Part shown: positions 23,686-23,975 of the stretch, one piece after another
How positions within the stretch are numbered: the first letter of the stretch is position 1
How the letters are laid out: every line of letters starts with the position of its first letter
NCBI GenBank assembly: GCA_031279915.1
Contig: JAITHO010000085.1
Location: 1-23,975, forward strand
Origin: Tannerellaceae bacterium
GTDB lineage: Bacteria > Bacteroidota > Bacteroidia > Bacteroidales > Tannerellaceae
Length of the DNA stretch: 23,975 nt
Reading direction: 5' to 3'
The notes under the pieces: generated by a model
Told to the model about the DNA's origin: nothing
Databases searched by the model: none
What the model saw: the letters and a program-made list of their open reading frames with translations, nothing else
Position numbers and translations under genes: made by a program

Positions 23686-23753
23686 TTTGTAGGGGTCGAA
23701 TTTTTTTGGCAGGCGGGTGGGCGTAAAGACGCAAAATCTTGCCCCTCTACAAA
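23686..23753. repeat. Inverted-repeat intergenic element
   Basis: TTTGTAGGGG (23686-23695), followed by a T-rich stretch, is mirrored as CCCCTCTACAAA (23742-23753) preceded by AAAATCTTG. About 20 nt of imperfect arm each side with a 25-35 nt G/C-rich loop. A third, similar CCCCCCTACAAAG lies at 23774-23786. It looks like a dispersed intergenic element rather than a gene. Confidence 0.6.
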
Positions 23754-23855
23754 CGCAAATGCAATCACTTTTGCCCCCCTACAAAGCTCCCCGCATGCAT
23801 TTGATGCGGATGCTGGGATTTATTAGGCAAATGTGAAATGCTTTTAACAGATAAC

Positions 23856-23975
23856 TCCAAAAAATCTGGTGGCGACAGGGGATTCAATCGGGTGTCGCCA
23901 AAAAATCTGGTGGCGACAGGGGATTCAATCGGGTGTCGCCAAAAAATCTGGTGGCGGCAGGGGATTCAATCGGGT
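23856..23975. repeat. 41-bp tandem repeat array B, running out of the window
   Basis: Units start at 23857, 23898 and 23939 (last one 37 bases, cut by the window end). The first two are identical and the third differs at one base. Each unit contains CCAAAAAATCTGG, and GGCGACA pairs with TGTCGCC across a 15-nt loop that reaches two bases into the next unit. No spacer, so not CRISPR. Confidence 0.92.

Noticed and set aside
23587..23826. A 79-codon frame containing DGKWGFLD, reminiscent of a WG repeat
   Set aside because: Only one such motif, and most of the frame is made of inverted-repeat element sequence; no promoter or ribosome-binding site.
23857..23975. CRISPR array at the right end
   Set aside because: Units of 41 bp follow each other with no unique spacers, and no cas gene is present.

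Overview
The window looks like the chromosome of a member of the Bacteroidota, most likely order Bacteroidales. Evidence: promoters of the TAnnTTTG type (five to seven candidates, some with a TTG/TTTG box about 19 bp upstream), genes that mostly lack Shine-Dalgarno sequences, and lineage-typical proteins (HU-CCDC81/SPOR protein, PIF1-like helicase fused to TPRs, DUF6769, DUF6599, GH3 fused to a beta-lactamase-like domain, S37 peptidase). Most of the window has mixed, moderate-GC composition. The two ends (about 1-1900 and 22480-23580) are clearly AT-richer and look like acquired cargo.

Layout. (1) 1-1890: the end of a His-Xaa-Ser (Hxs) peptide-modification locus: 3' end of hxsB, complete hxsC (two radical SAM maturases), and hxsA, a small membrane-anchored or secreted precursor ending in nine HxS triplets; a stem-loop follows. 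(2) 1941-5968: a Tat-exported NIPSNAP-family protein, then an HU-like/SPOR membrane protein followed 8 nt later by a TPR-fused helicase. (3) 5969-6700: a noncoding stretch with a 41-bp tandem repeat array. (4) 6733-11570: heavy-metal efflux cluster: His-rich DUF6769 protein, His-rich lipoprotein adaptor, HME-RND pump; no outer-membrane channel gene is present here. (5) 11741-13818: a two-gene unit of a Tat-exported Fe-S aldo/keto reductase and a DUF6599 protein, closed by a strong terminator. (6) 14013-15818: a lipoprotein resembling GH51 arabinofuranosidase but apparently without most of the catalytic barrel. (7) 15862-16360: a noncoding region with a degenerate 41-bp repeat array containing a large imperfect palindrome. 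(8) 16446-22172: a tight four-gene operon (GH3-beta-lactamase protein, zinc-binding ABC lipoprotein, ABC ATPase, S37-type tripeptidyl aminopeptidase). (9) 22250-22450: a candidate small RNA with a convincing terminator, then a perfect G/C-rich hairpin. (10) 22487-23491, minus strand: an AT-rich unit of two unknown genes with its own promoter; the second is split by a +1 frameshift in an A7 run. (11) 23580-23975: an inverted-repeat element and a third 41-bp tandem array running off the window.

The two most unusual items are the Hxs locus, whose mature product cannot be deduced from sequence, and three separate intergenic arrays of different sequence that share a repeat length of 41 bp.
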